Part shown: positions 25,958 through 33,081 of the stretch, piece by piece | Numbering within the stretch: the first letter of the stretch is position 1 | How the letters are laid out: every line of letters starts with the position of its first letter | NCBI RefSeq assembly: GCF_026130045.1 | Contig: NZ_JAIBNX010000057.1 | Coordinates: 2,765 to 39,843 of the forward strand | Length of the DNA: 37,079 bases | Source of the DNA: Micromonospora sp. CPCC 205371 | Lineage (GTDB): Bacteria > Actinomycetota > Actinomycetes > Mycobacteriales > Micromonosporaceae | Direction: 5' to 3' | Made by a program: the position numbers and the translations under genes | The notes under the pieces: model-generated | The model's database searches: none | Told to the model about the DNA's origin: nothing | What the model saw: only the letters and a program-made list of their open reading frames with translations

Positions 25958-26803
25958 ATGCGGCGTTTTCACTCCTGGGACGGCACGGAACTGGCGTACC
26001 GGGTGGTTGGCTCGGGCCCGCTGCTGGTGTGTGTCCCAGGGGGTCCGGGCCAGGCCGTCGAGTACCTCGGTGAGCTCGGCGGCCTGAGCGACCATCGCAC
26101 GCTGGTCCTGCTGGACAACCGCGGCACGGGTGCGTCGCAGGCTCCCGAAGATCCCGCAACGTACCGGGTCGACCGGCTCGTCCGGGACGTCGAGGCGCTG
26201 CGCGTCCACCTCGGACTCGACCGGATCGACCTATTTGGACATTCGGCCAGCGGCGGGATCTGCCTTCTGTACGCGGCCGAGCATCCGGATCGGCTCGACC
26301 GCCTGGTACTGGTCGACCCGTCCCTGCGCGTCATCGGCATCCCGTCCGACCGCGATGTCGAGCAGGTGCTGGCCCGACGGGCACACGAGCCATGGCACGC
26401 CGACGCCGTCGCCGCCCTGTACGCCGAGGCCGGCTCGCCCCAGGAACTGGAACGGTACCGCTGGTTGTCGGCGCCCTTGCTGTACGGGGAGTGGAACGAC
26501 GCGGCCCGGGCGCAGGCGGCGGCCGAGCCCGCCCAGTTCGCCCAGCCGGCCACGGACGGGTTCTACGCCGGCTTCGAACCGGACCCCGCGCTGCCGAAGC
26601 GGCTCGCAGACGTGAGCCTGCGCGTGCTGCTGGTGGCCGGGGAGTACGACATCTGGCCAACCTGCGCGGCGGTCCGCGAACTGGCCGCCCTGTTCGACGA
26701 CGCCGACATGGTGGTGCTGCCCCGAGCCGGGCACTTTCCCTGGGTGGACGACCCAGCCGGTTTCGTGGCCGACGTCGAGGAGTTCCTTGCGCGACCTACC
26801 TGA
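25958..26803 (+). CDS. Alpha/beta hydrolase (proline iminopeptidase-like)
   Basis: The 281-residue protein has the oxyanion region VCVPGGPGQAVEYLGEL, the DNRGTGAS segment typical of S33 proline iminopeptidase-like hydrolases, the nucleophile elbow GHSASGG (Ser in LFGHSASGGIC, with Ser in place of the usual final Gly of GxSxG), an acid in LLVAGEYDIWP and the catalytic His in AGHFPWVDDP. It is probably cytoplasmic, with no signal. I chose ATG 25958 (MRRFHSWDGTELAY) over ATG 25940. It begins 37 bases after the MurE stop and may share its transcript. A peptidase could trim precursor peptides, but a generic esterase is equally possible. Its stop overlaps that of a convergent decayed gene. Confidence 0.87.
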   Translation: MRRFHSWDGTELAYRVVGSGPLLVCVPGGPGQAVEYLGELGGLSDHRTLVLLDNRGTGASQAPEDPATYRVDRLVRDVEALRVHLGLDRIDLFGHSASGGICLLYAAEHPDRLDRLVLVDPSLRVIGIPSDRDVEQVLARRAHEPWHADAVAALYAEAGSPQELERYRWLSAPLLYGEWNDAARAQAAAEPAQFAQPATDGFYAGFEPDPALPKRLADVSLRVLLVAGEYDIWPTCAAVRELAALFDDADMVVLPRAGHFPWVDDPAGFVADVEEFLARPT

Positions 26804-27070
26804 CCGCGGTCTCGTCCACCGCCAGGTACGACCAGGCCCGGGCCCAGACGTCGCGGTCGGGGTGCGTGGTGGTCCACGTCGTCGACCTGAGCCGTCCCCG
26901 CGGTCGTAGAGGTCCGGGGCGGCGAACGCCGTCGTGACCGCGGCTGTGGAGTCTTCATAAGCGCGGCCGGGATCGGTGCCGAGGTTGCCGCTGTCCCAGA
27001 CCGAGCGGTCCGCCGGTGCGAGCGCACCGGTCGGTTCGAGATGCCATGCGGCGTACTCCGGCCTGAGCAA
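26796..27070 (-). pseudogene. Small conserved-looking gene broken by a frameshift
   Basis: On the minus strand one frame reads RPEYAAWHLEPTGALAP then DRSVWDSGNLGTDPGRAYED and FAAPDLYDRGDG. Near 26885-26905 the sense jumps to another frame, reading TTHPDRDVWARAWSYLAVDE and a TAG stop at 26798-26796. Each half looks like natural protein and they join smoothly with a single indel. The combined product would be about 90 residues. The start is unclear (TTG at 27070). I do not recognise the family. It is either a pseudogene or a sequencing indel in a real gene. It converges on the alpha/beta hydrolase, and the ends overlap by eight bases. Confidence 0.55.
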
Positions 27071-27176
27071 CTCCGACGGGGTCGCCGGCAGGCGTAAACG
27101 CGTCCGCTTGTGTCAAGATCCATTGCGTGCCACTGGCGCGGGTCAGCGCGATGCGCCACTACTGGGGAGGTACGTG

Positions 27177-28616
27177 ATGGAGGTACTGCTGCGGCGGGTG
27201 CGGGCCGGGCTCCGGGGGCCGTTGGTCGACGTGCGGCTGGCCGGTGGCGTCGTGGCCGCGATCGGCTCCGGCGATTCGGCGGATGACGCGCTCGTTGTCG
27301 ACGGCGGCGGCGGGACGCTGCTGCCCGGCCTGGTCGACGCGCACGTACACGCCGCGCAGTGGGCCAGCACCCGCCACCGGGTGCCGCTGGACGCGGCGAC
27401 CTCGGCCCAGCACACGGTCGACCTCGTGGTCGCCGCGGCGCGCGCCGAGCCGGGCGAGATCGTCATGGGCGCCGGCTTCCGGGACGGGCTCTGGCCAGAT
27501 CAACCGCACAAGGACCTGCTGGAAGCGGCGCTGCCCGGCCAGCCGGTCGCGCTGTTCAGCGCCGACCTGCACACCATCTGGCTCAGCCCCGCCGCGCTCA
27601 AGCTGATCGGCTCCGATCACCCCACCGGCGTACTGGTCGAGAACGACTGCTATCAGGCGACCTCCGCGCTCCCGGCCGCGACGCCGGAGCTGCTGGACCG
27701 GTGGGTGCTGGAGGCCATGAAGGCCGCCGCGGCCCGGGGCGTCACCGGCATCCGTGACTTCGAGTACACCGACACCGTCACCGACTGGACCCGCCGGCTC
27801 GCGATCGGCACCCCAGCGGTGCGAGTGGCGTGCGTGATCGCCCGGCACGTGCTGGACGAGGCGATCGCCCGCGGGCACCGCACCGGCGACCCGGTGGCCG
27901 GCTCGCAAGGGATGCTCACGGTCGGGCCGTTCAAGCTGTTCGTCGACGGTTCCCTGAACACCCGCACCGCCTACTGTCACGACCCGTACCCGGGCACGGC
28001 CACGCGTGGCATGCTCGAGTTGCCGCATGAGCAGCTCGTGCCGCTCATGGATCGGGCGTACCGGCACGGGATCACGCCGGCCGTGCACGCCATCGGTGAC
28101 CACGCGACCCGCATCGCCCTCGACGCCTTTGCCGAGGTGGGCTGTCCCGGCCGGATCGAACACGCGCAGCTCGTCCACCCCGACGACCTGGCCCGGTTCG
28201 CGGCCCTTGGCATTACCGCAAGCGTCCAGCCGGCCCACGCACCGGACGACCGGGACGTCGCCGACCGGTACTGGGCCGGGCGCACCGGGCGTGCCTTTCC
28301 GTACGGCGCGCTGCTCGCGGCCGGGGCCCGCCTGGAGATCGGATCGGATGCGCCGGTGGCGCCGCTGGACCCGTGGGACGGCATCGCCTCCGCGGTCGCC
28401 CGCACAGACGACGGCCGGCCCCCATGGCACCCCGAACAGGCGATCCCACTCGAGGTCGCGCTTGCGGCGGCCAGCGGCGGGCGCACCGGCGTCCACGTCG
28501 GCGACCCGGCTGACCTCGTCGTGGTCGCGGTCGACCCCAGCGACCTCGCACCCCACGACCTACGCGAAATCCCCGTAACGGCCACCTTCCTGGCCGGCAC
28601 CCCCACCTACCCATGA
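27177..28616 (+). CDS. Amidohydrolase (amidohydrolase family 3, YtcJ-like)
   Basis: The 479-residue metal-dependent hydrolase has the first metal site DAHVHAAQW, an expected metal-bridging Lys region (GPFKLFVDGSL), HAIGDHATRIALDA, RIEHAQLVHPDD and the final Asp in EIGSDAPVAPLDPW. This order is typical of YtcJ-type amidohydrolases (family 3), cytoplasmic enzymes acting on amides or N-acyl compounds. The exact substrate is unknown. ATG 27177 has a strong GGGGAGG six bases upstream. There is no signal peptide. It is a stand-alone gene; its 3' end is followed within 50 bases by copy 1 of the 86-bp palindromic repeat, which may act as its terminator. Confidence 0.9.
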   Translation: MEVLLRRVRAGLRGPLVDVRLAGGVVAAIGSGDSADDALVVDGGGGTLLPGLVDAHVHAAQWASTRHRVPLDAATSAQHTVDLVVAAARAEPGEIVMGAGFRDGLWPDQPHKDLLEAALPGQPVALFSADLHTIWLSPAALKLIGSDHPTGVLVENDCYQATSALPAATPELLDRWVLEAMKAAAARGVTGIRDFEYTDTVTDWTRRLAIGTPAVRVACVIARHVLDEAIARGHRTGDPVAGSQGMLTVGPFKLFVDGSLNTRTAYCHDPYPGTATRGMLELPHEQLVPLMDRAYRHGITPAVHAIGDHATRIALDAFAEVGCPGRIEHAQLVHPDDLARFAALGITASVQPAHAPDDRDVADRYWAGRTGRAFPYGALLAAGARLEIGSDAPVAPLDPWDGIASAVARTDDGRPPWHPEQAIPLEVALAAASGGRTGVHVGDPADLVVVAVDPSDLAPHDLREIPVTATFLAGTPTYP

Positions 28617-28662
28617 CCCGTGCTCTCCCTCGCGCTACTCCCCGGCCGCGCCGCTCTCTCCT

Positions 28663-28748
28663 CCGTCGATCAAGGGCGAATGCACGTGGTTCGATCTCAA
28701 ATCCGCGTGCGTTTGCCCTTGATCGATGCGATCTCCCTTGATCGGCGG
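28663..28748 (+). repeat. 86-bp palindromic repeat element, copy 1
   Basis: Two 19-base arms (28668-28686 and 28706-28724) flank a 19-base centre, TGGTTCGATCTCAAATCCG. They pair at 17 positions, and the other two become G-U wobbles in a plus-strand RNA. A third CCTTGATC motif follows at 28736-28743. It lies about 50 bases past the amidohydrolase stop. Matching copies are at 30563 and, inverted, at 36997. The stretch 28617-28939 holds no gene apart from this and the MITE-like element. Confidence 0.88.
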
Positions 28749-28847
28749 AGAGGTGCGGGCGCGAGCGCCGGCCATTGCCGTGGTGGAAGCAGAGCAAAGC
28801 GCCGCGGATCAGCGCGGATCAACCCGTACGCGAGACCAGCCAAGCCT

Positions 28848-28942
28848 TAGGGCCTGTATCAAAGTGGATGACCGGGCTGCGGCGGGCCCAGCCGACGCCT
28901 GGACTCCGCCTCACTCCGGCCCCCACTTCGATACAGGCCCTA
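28848..28942. mobile_element. MITE-like 95-bp element with terminal inverted repeats
   Basis: TAGGGCCTGTATCAAAGTGG at the left end matches, inverted, CCACTTCGATACAGGCCCTA at the right end at 19 of 20 positions. The outermost bases on both sides are TA, consistent with a TA target duplication as made by IS630/Tc1-mariner-type transposases. The 55-base interior has no coding capacity. The right edge overlaps the stop codon of the small lipoprotein gene. No matching transposase is in the window. Confidence 0.65.
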
Positions 28943-29113
28943 GTCGTCATCGTCGTCATCGTCATCGTCCTGATCGCCGCCGGGGCATCCCGCGAGTCCC
29001 ATCAGGGCGGTCGTCGCGCCGGCTGCCAGCAGCACCCGGCCGAAGAAGGCGCGCCGCGCGATCGCAGGGCCGGCGCCCGGGTTGTCGTCCGAGGTGCGTC
29101 GAGAGTCGTCCAT
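28940..29113 (-). CDS. 57-residue Tat/lipoprotein-like peptide with poly-Asp tail
   Basis: The minus-strand frame from ATG 29113 encodes a short product. Its N-terminal half is polar, followed by IARRAFFGRVLLAAGATTAL, a twin-arginine-like motif with a hydrophobic stretch, and the lipobox LAGC (Cys near residue 43). After the Cys come PGGDQ and nine aspartates, then TAG. A Tat-exported lipoprotein with an acidic metal-binding tail is the natural reading. The stop codon lies inside the right inverted repeat of the MITE-like element, so the original protein may have been longer. It is divergent from the haloperoxidase-like gene. There is no recognised family and no strong Shine-Dalgarno. Confidence 0.6.
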   Translation of the reverse strand: MDDSRRTSDDNPGAGPAIARRAFFGRVLLAAGATTALMGLAGCPGGDQDDDDDDDDD

Positions 29114-29240
29114 GCCAGCATTGTGGCACCCAATGATCGGTAACTATGTCAAGCAAGCCGCCGTGAAGCCGAAATGAAAGCGAACGGTGGTCTACTTGGA
29201 GATTGGCCCGAACAGTGCAGTAAGGCGTAAGGGGGAGCCC

Positions 29241-30515
29241 ATGGCACGTCGCGTTCGCCAGCCCGGACAATTCCGCAGTCTGCGAAGGGTGGCCGTCGCG
29301 GCCGCGTTCGCCCTGACCGTGCCGGTGGCGGCCGCGCCGGCCGCGCAGGCCCAGTCCGCCGCCGCGCCCAACGCGGTCATCACCTGGAACAGCCATGCCC
29401 AGACGGCCATCTACGAGGTGGCTCGGCAGTCGCCGACAGCAACCGCGCGCAGCTTCGCGATGGTGCAAGGCGCCGTGTACGACGCGGTCAACGCGATCGC
29501 CGGTAAGCCCTACAAGCCATACCTGGTCGCACCGCGTACCCGGCCCGGCGACTCCACCGCGGCGGCGGTCGCTGCCGCGGCGTACAAGGTGCTCGTTTCG
29601 CTCTTCCCGGGCCAGGAGGCGTCGCTGCGCGCGCAGTACGACGAAGCGCTCGCCGCGATTCCCGACGGCCGTGCGGAGCGCGGCGGCGTCGCTGTCGGCG
29701 AAGCCACGGCTGCCGCGATGATCGCCGCTCGGCAGAACGACGGCGCCTTCTCGGACGCGACCTGGCGCGTCGGCACCGAGCCGGGCCAGTGGCGACCGAC
29801 CCCGCCCGACTTCCTCCAGGTCGGCGCCTGGTTCGCGACGCTGAAGCCGTTCGTCGTCGAGGACCCCGACGACTTCGACACCCCGGGACCGCCGGCATTG
29901 GCCAGCGCCGACTACGCGCGTGACCTGAACGAGGTCCAGGCCGTCGGCTCCGCGACCAGCACGGTGCGCACACCCGGCCAGACCGAGGCGGCGATCTGGT
30001 GGGACGACCCGCGCCTGGTGGAGTGGGAGATCAAGCGCAATCTCGCCACGACCTACCGGCTCGGCAACCTGCAGGCGGCCCGCATGTTCGCGATGGCCGA
30101 CATGGCGGCCGTCGACACGCTGATCGCCTGCTACAAGGAGAAGAAGTTCTGGAGCTTCTGGCGTCCGGTGACGGCGATCCCCCTGGCTGACACGGACGGC
30201 AACCCGGCCACCACGGCCGATCCCGACTGGACGCCGCTGCGGACCACGGCGCCGTCCACCGAGTACCCGTCGGGGCACGCCTGCTTCACCTCGGCGACCC
30301 TGGGTGCCGTGCGGAAGTTCTTCGGCCGCGACAACCTTTCGTTCAGCGCGTCCAGCGCCGACTCCGGCACGACCCGCCACTTTGACAGCCTCGCCGAAGC
30401 CACGGCCGAGCTGCTCGAAGCGAGGATCTGGGCCGGCGTCCACTACCGCTCGGCGTCCGTCGACGGCGACCGCCTAGGCAAGCAGGTAACCCGCGAAGTC
30501 CTAAACCGCCTGTAA
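29241..30515 (+). CDS. Secreted vanadium haloperoxidase-like PAP2 phosphatase
   Basis: The 424-residue product has a signal peptide (VAVAAAFALTVPVAAAPAAQAQ). All three PAP2/vanadium-haloperoxidase motifs are present: KKFWSFWRP (Lys301, Arg308, Pro309), PSGH (343-346, acid/base His346) and RIWAGVH (Arg395, His401, the vanadate- or phosphate-binding His). The long alpha-helical N-terminal half (NSHAQTAIYEVARQSP onward) is typical of bacterial vanadium-dependent haloperoxidase-like proteins. These may be true haloperoxidases or acid phosphatases; sequence alone does not decide. ATG 29241 after AAGGGGGAG is preferred over an upstream in-frame GTG at 29187. It is monocistronic. Copy 2 of the palindromic repeat follows about 50 bases after its stop. 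Confidence 0.9.
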   Translation: MARRVRQPGQFRSLRRVAVAAAFALTVPVAAAPAAQAQSAAAPNAVITWNSHAQTAIYEVARQSPTATARSFAMVQGAVYDAVNAIAGKPYKPYLVAPRTRPGDSTAAAVAAAAYKVLVSLFPGQEASLRAQYDEALAAIPDGRAERGGVAVGEATAAAMIAARQNDGAFSDATWRVGTEPGQWRPTPPDFLQVGAWFATLKPFVVEDPDDFDTPGPPALASADYARDLNEVQAVGSATSTVRTPGQTEAAIWWDDPRLVEWEIKRNLATTYRLGNLQAARMFAMADMAAVDTLIACYKEKKFWSFWRPVTAIPLADTDGNPATTADPDWTPLRTTAPSTEYPSGHACFTSATLGAVRKFFGRDNLSFSASSADSGTTRHFDSLAEATAELLEARIWAGVHYRSASVDGDRLGKQVTREVLNRL

Positions 30516-30562
30516 CCCCCGCCGCGCGCCCCCGCCCGCCGCCCGACGCGCCGCGCCTCCTG

Positions 30563-30648
30563 CCGTCGATCAAGGGCAAACGCACGTGGTTCGATCTCTT
30601 TTCCGCGTGCGTTCGCCCTTGATCGATGCGATTCTCCTTGATCGCCGG
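30563..30648 (+). repeat. 86-bp palindromic repeat element, copy 2
   Basis: The arms GATCAAGGGCAAACGCACG (30568-30586) and CGTGCGTTCGCCCTTGATC (30606-30624) flank TGGTTCGATCTCTTTTCCG. They differ at one pairing position. It has the same length, spacing and trailing CCTTGATC as copy 1 and lies at a similar distance behind a stop codon. The terminal word GTCGATCAAG recurs at 30679-30688, exactly where a truncated gene begins. Confidence 0.88.
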
Positions 30649-30681
30649 CCCGCGGCCAGCGGTGCCCGGCCCGCGGCGTCG

Positions 30682-30882
30682 ATCAAGCTGGCGCGCGACG
30701 TCGAGCAACTGCCCGAACGCATCCGCAAGCTGCCATCGGAACAGCGGGTCCGGGAGACGGTCGCCGAGCTCAATTCGCGCATCACCGACTACCACGCACG
30801 CCCCACCCACCCGTTCGTCAGTGTGCGGAGGGTCGATCCGGACGAGATGGCCGCGGCTTGGCGCGCGGCGAATCCGGTCTAG
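30682..30882 (+). pseudogene. 5'-truncated DUF1992 (DnaJ-C28-like) gene
   Basis: The frame encodes KLARDVEQLPERIRKLPSEQ and VRETVAELNSRITDYHARPT, ending VRRVDPDEMAAAWRAANPV. This matches the C-terminal half of DUF1992 proteins (DnaJ homologue subfamily C member 28 type), which normally have an N-terminal block with FDNLPGAGKPL. That block is absent; upstream in frame is palindromic-repeat sequence. An apparent longer frame starting at 30586 is only the repeat read as protein. I call it a remnant. Its stop shares bases with the stop of the convergent membrane-protein gene (CTAG). Confidence 0.65.
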
Positions 30883-31394
30883 TTGATAGGGGCGGTGTTG
30901 CCGTCGCGCGTCACGACGATCCGGTCGTCGTCGTATCGCTCGCGGAGCGCTCGCTCCAGGGCGGCCATGTCGCCGTGTGACAGGGTCACGCCGACCGCGC
31001 TGCCGTCTACCCGTGGCCACACCAGGTCCATCTGGATGCCCTGCGTTCGCCAGTATGGCCGGTCGTCGTCGATACGCCGCGCGAGCGTGGCGAGCTCCGT
31101 CAGCGAGTTCTTAGCGTCGCGGAACTCCACCCGCACCTCGCCGGCCCCGTCCCGGGCGTATCGGTCGAGCGCCGCGTCGGGCTTGCGGTAGATCACGATC
31201 AGGGGGTCGTCGGCGTCCGGTACAAGGCCGGCGTAGGTCGCGGGGAAGGAGGCCCGCAGCCGTTGGTCGAGGCGGCTAGCCACGTCGTTGACGGCGGCGC
31301 TGTCGGGCCCGATGAGCTGCCTGTACGCCACGATGGCCGTCGCCGCCACCAGCGTGGCAGCCGCGGCGGCCAGGGCGAGCGTCAGGTTGCGCAT
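30879..31394 (-). CDS. Small membrane-anchored protein of unknown function
   Basis: The 171-residue product begins with a hydrophobic segment (LTLALAAAAATLVAATAIVA, residues 4-23) and is probably anchored with an extracytoplasmic C-terminal domain. The soluble part (RLDQRLRASFPATYAGLVPD onward) has mixed alpha/beta character and ends RYDDDRIVVTRDGNTAPIN. I recognise no family. ATG 31394 starts just before the hydrophobic segment, while the longer in-frame extension to 31625 overlaps the sigma factor gene and is rejected. It is divergent from the ECF sigma gene with about 150 bases between starts, and could be a target of that sigma factor or part of its signalling; this is inference. Confidence 0.7.
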   Translation of the reverse strand: MRNLTLALAAAAATLVAATAIVAYRQLIGPDSAAVNDVASRLDQRLRASFPATYAGLVPDADDPLIVIYRKPDAALDRYARDGAGEVRVEFRDAKNSLTELATLARRIDDDRPYWRTQGIQMDLVWPRVDGSAVGVTLSHGDMAALERALRERYDDDRIVVTRDGNTAPIN

Positions 31395-31547
31395 GCCGAT
31401 GAGACTCGTGACCCGGTCCACGTGGTTCCCGTTCCAGCTGGTGCTGAACGAGCTGACGAACGCGTCGGGATCGGCGTTGGGGTTGGCATCCGTGCAACGG
31501 GATCGGTCCGCGGCTTCGTGTAGGGAGGAGAAGCGGGGAGGGGCCGG

Positions 31548-32036
31548 TTGACATTCGAGGAGTACGTCGCGTCGCGGTTGCCGGCGCTGCTGCGGCAGGC
31601 GACTGCGCTGGCCGGCGATCCACACGTGGCCGAGGACGTCGTGCAGGATGTGCTGATCAAGGCGCAGCCCAGGTGGGGCCGGATTCGCGAGTACGACATG
31701 CCGGACTCGTACCTGCGAAAGATGATCGTGAACGAGTTGCTGTCAGCGCGCAGGCGGGTCGCCGCCGCCCTGCGCCGGGAACGGGCGCAGTACGCCGCAC
31801 CGGATCGTGACGGCGCCGACCAGGTGGTGCGGCGCGAGGCCCTCCTGCAGGTGATACGCACGCTTCCGGCCCGCCAGCGCATCGTGATCGCACTGCGGTA
31901 CTTCGAAGACATGGCCGACGGTGACATCGCCGCCGTGCTGGGCTGCACCGAGGGGACGGTACGCAGCCAGGCGTCCCGGGCGCTCGCCAAGCTGCGCGAG
32001 GTCGCCGCGCTGCAACCGGTACTGGAGGAAGAATGA
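31548..32036 (+). CDS. SigE-family ECF RNA polymerase sigma factor
   Basis: This 162-residue ECF sigma factor has region 2 in VASRLPALLRQATALAGDPH and AEDVVQDVLIKAQPRW, and region 4 in TLPARQRIVIALRYFEDMAD with the helix-turn-helix DIAAVLGCTEGTVRSQASRAL. It matches the actinobacterial SigE-family group. The start is TTG 31548 (MTFEEYVASR, matching the family) preceded by GGGGAGG. The stop overlaps the next gene's ATG by four bases (ATGA), so the pair is co-translated. It redirects RNA polymerase to a small regulon, unknown here. Confidence 0.92.
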   Translation: MTFEEYVASRLPALLRQATALAGDPHVAEDVVQDVLIKAQPRWGRIREYDMPDSYLRKMIVNELLSARRRVAAALRRERAQYAAPDRDGADQVVRREALLQVIRTLPARQRIVIALRYFEDMADGDIAAVLGCTEGTVRSQASRALAKLREVAALQPVLEEE

Positions 32037-33043
32037 TCGACGCCGAGGCGATCCGCGACGCCTTCGCGGCTTTGGCCGACGAGGCCCCGGACGCGCGCCC
32101 TGTCCGTGCCGCGCTGGCCGGCCGTGCGCGGCGGCATCGCCAGCGCCGGTTGGTCCTGCGGCTGGCCGGTGCCGGTACCCTCGCTGCCACCACGGGTGTA
32201 GCCGTAGCCGGCGTGTGGCGCCTGACCCGCCCGTCAGATCCGGACTTCCCGGTCCTCGATGGCGGTCCCGGCGGCGGCTGGCTGGAGGTGCCTCTTCGTT
32301 TTCGCCCGTCGTGGCTGCCGCACCGGTACGGCGAGGCCGGTCGCGGGTTCATTGTGGACGGTGATCGGGCGCCCGTGCTTTCCCGGGACTACCAGCGGGG
32401 TTCCGCCGAAGGCGTGATCTCGCTGCTGGTGGGCTGGCACACGTCGCTCGACCCGAACCGGCCGAGTGGAACGGCGTCCACAGTCGACATCAACGGCTCG
32501 CCCGGTCAGCTCGTGCGGGTCGACAGTAATGGGCTTGCCACGTACGTCAGCTGGCAGCCGCCGGGCCAGCCGCAGCTGATGGTCAGCGTCCTGACCGGCG
32601 ACGGCGCGGCCGTCCAGCGGGATGTGGCGTTGCGTGTCGCGCGTTCGGTGCGGCCCGATCCCGGGCTGACGTGGGTGGGCCCGCGCTTCGGCTGGCGGCC
32701 GCCGGACCTCGCGACGAAGCCGTGGCAGCTGAGCCAACGGTATGACGGCGCGGACTGGATGCAGGACGTGACGGTGAACGGCGCGGGCGGGCGGCAGCTC
32801 ATCATAAGCATGGGACCGGGTGCGGCCCAGCGGTTCGAGAACACATTCGCCAGCGAACCGATCCAGATCGGCGAGTGGATCGGCCGGCTGGTAGCGGAGA
32901 ATGGACAGCTCTTCCTGACCCTGCCCGACGGCGTCGAGGCGTTCGTCCAGCTGGACAGCGCCTCTAACGACCAGATGGTCCAGACCATGGAGGCGTTCGA
33001 CTTTGGACCGTGGCCGGACATGAGCTGGGTCGGCGGGCGGTGA
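32033..33043 (+). CDS. Single-pass membrane protein coupled to the sigma factor (putative anti-sigma or sensor)
   Basis: The 336-residue protein has an N-terminal cytoplasmic stretch (MIDAEAIRDAFAALADEAPD), then a basic segment, a single membrane helix (LAGAGTLAATTGVAVAGVW, about 44-62), and a large extracytoplasmic domain of about 270 residues. This layout and the ATGA overlap with a SigE-family gene are typical of membrane proteins accompanying such sigma factors. I see no clear zinc-binding anti-sigma motif (HxxxCxxC), so an anti-sigma role is inferred from position only. The outer domain (WLEVPLRFRPSWLPHRYGEA) is not one I recognise. Confidence 0.75.
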   Translation: MIDAEAIRDAFAALADEAPDARPVRAALAGRARRHRQRRLVLRLAGAGTLAATTGVAVAGVWRLTRPSDPDFPVLDGGPGGGWLEVPLRFRPSWLPHRYGEAGRGFIVDGDRAPVLSRDYQRGSAEGVISLLVGWHTSLDPNRPSGTASTVDINGSPGQLVRVDSNGLATYVSWQPPGQPQLMVSVLTGDGAAVQRDVALRVARSVRPDPGLTWVGPRFGWRPPDLATKPWQLSQRYDGADWMQDVTVNGAGGRQLIISMGPGAAQRFENTFASEPIQIGEWIGRLVAENGQLFLTLPDGVEAFVQLDSASNDQMVQTMEAFDFGPWPDMSWVGGR

Positions 33044-33044
33044 G

Positions 33045-33059
33045 CCGCTCGCCGAGCGG
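33045..33059. terminator. Small hairpin between convergent genes
   Basis: CCGCTC-GCC-GAGCGG forms a 6-bp stem with a 3-base loop in the 38-bp gap between the sigma-partner gene and the GH43 gene. It is a weak terminator candidate. Confidence 0.35.
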
Positions 33060-33081
33060 TGGCTTGGTTCGAAGGGCGGGG

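Noticed and set aside
28943-28970. Run of GTC/ATC triplets as a CRISPR or microsatellite
   Set aside because: It is the poly-Asp codon run of the small lipoprotein gene; there are no spaced repeats.
28775-29143. Plus-strand frame across the MITE-like element
   Set aside because: Spans an inverted repeat and runs opposite a better-supported lipoprotein gene; no domain or ribosome-binding site.
30586-30681. Protein start inside repeat copy 2 fused to the DUF1992 tail
   Set aside because: The first 32 codons are the palindromic repeat read as protein; similar peptide frames arise at the other copies.
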